Assembly: GCA_027063585.1 (NCBI GenBank)
Contig: JAMORM010000077.1
Location: 1-6,926, forward strand
DNA from: Sulfurimonas sp.
GTDB taxonomy: Bacteria > Campylobacterota > Campylobacteria > Campylobacterales > Sulfurimonadaceae
Reading direction: 5' to 3'
DNA length: 6,926 nt
The notes below the pieces were generated by a model, which ran no database searches, was not told where the DNA came from, and saw only the letters and a program-made list of their open reading frames with translations. Below are positions 6,436 through 6,926 of this stretch, piece after piece. How positions within the stretch are numbered: the first letter of the stretch is position 1; the number at the start of each line of letters is the position of its first letter. Both the position numbers and the translations under genes were made by a program.

Positions 6436-6926
6436 CTATCTTTTATTTATAAAGTATACCGCAAGCATGCTGATAAGTCCACCGACAATTATATGTAACT
6501 GTAAGGGCTCAGCTAAAATCAGCCAGGCACAAATCAGGGCAAAAAACGGCACTAAAAACATAAAAGAGCTTGTCTTTTGACTGCCGAGTTTTCCGCTTGC
6601 AATAAAGAAGATAGTTGTTGCGACTGTTTGGCCTAAAATTGCAAGATAAATCAGGGCAATCCAAAATTTTGCACCCTGAGTAAAAACAGCACCAAGGTCT
6701 GAGTTGTAAGCATATAAAAAACTCAAGAATGTGGCAATCAGTGAGATAAAAAAGCTGTAATGCACAGGATGAATATGCTTTTGGGAGTGTTGTGAGAGTA
6801 GAGTAACACCTGCCCAGATTAGAGCACAGAGTAGGAAGTAAATATTTGAACCGTTTAAAAATTGCGAAAAATTATTAAGCTGCAGTAAAATATAACCACC
6901 GATTAATCCGAGTAAAAGACCAAAAT
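6436..6926 (-). CDS. EamA/DMT-family permease, C-terminal part (5' end outside window)
   Basis: Inner-membrane drug/metabolite-transporter superfamily permease. The frame stays open from the TAG at 6436 to the window edge, so the GTG at 6765 is internal. About 162 residues are visible out of a usual 290-300. The first visible stretch (FGLLLGLIGGYILLQ) fits the last helix of the first EamA repeat. The second repeat begins at FLLCALIWAGVTLLSQ (the usual WA motif of EamA helix 1) and continues through several hydrophobic helices, including FWIALIYLAILGQTVATTIFF, SFMFLVPFFALICAWLILAEPL (with the conserved Pro and the Glu-Pro pair) and HIIVGGLISMLAVYFINKR at the end. Members export amino acids, metabolites or drugs; the substrate cannot be told from sequence. 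The 100-base gap and the separate promoter of the next gene suggest separate transcription units. Confidence 0.87.
   Translation of the reverse strand, partial: FGLLLGLIGGYILLQLNNFSQFLNGSNIYFLLCALIWAGVTLLSQHSQKHIHPVHYSFFISLIATFLSFLYAYNSDLGAVFTQGAKFWIALIYLAILGQTVATTIFFIASGKLGSQKTSSFMFLVPFFALICAWLILAEPLQLHIIVGGLISMLAVYFINKR

Overview
The window is AT-rich chromosomal DNA that looks like Campylobacterota (Epsilonproteobacteria), most likely a free-living sulfur oxidiser of the Sulfurimonas type. The evidence is the enolase sequence style, the gene order eno / small DivIC-FtsB-like protein / AMIN-domain protein (the order I recall downstream of recA in Helicobacter and Campylobacter), an extended -10 promoter without a clear -35 box, and a flavoprotein related to sulfide:quinone oxidoreductase. 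The genus is an inference; no rRNA or other marker is present.

Left part, + strand (1-2715): the 3' three quarters of enolase, a 92-residue FtsB/DivIC-like membrane coiled-coil protein, an exported AMIN-domain protein with its own likely promoter, and a predicted DUF481-type outer-membrane beta-barrel. Apart from the glycolytic enzyme, this is a cell-envelope and division cluster with gaps of 7 to 38 bases.

Middle part, + strand (2741-5127): mgtE, a CBS-gated Mg2+ channel/transporter, followed 14 bases later by a CNNM/CorC-family membrane protein with a CBS pair, starting at TTG. These look like a co-transcribed divalent-cation (Mg2+) homeostasis pair. A hairpin at 5115-5143 ends this block and probably also serves the convergent gene.

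Right part, - strand (5154-6926): a 393-residue FAD-dependent SQR/FCSD/NDH-2-like oxidoreductase with its own -10 box and Shine-Dalgarno sequence, and upstream of it the C-terminal part of an EamA/DMT-family permease that runs off the window. The 100-base gap between them carries a perfect 9-bp inverted repeat.

Coding density is high. No gene-free stretch exceeds 100 bases, and I see no tRNA, rRNA, CRISPR array, insertion sequence or phage gene. No clearly novel system is visible. The points most worth a second look are the SQR-like protein lacking one of the usual redox cysteines, the MgtE-CNNM pairing, and the inverted repeat next to the oxidoreductase promoter.
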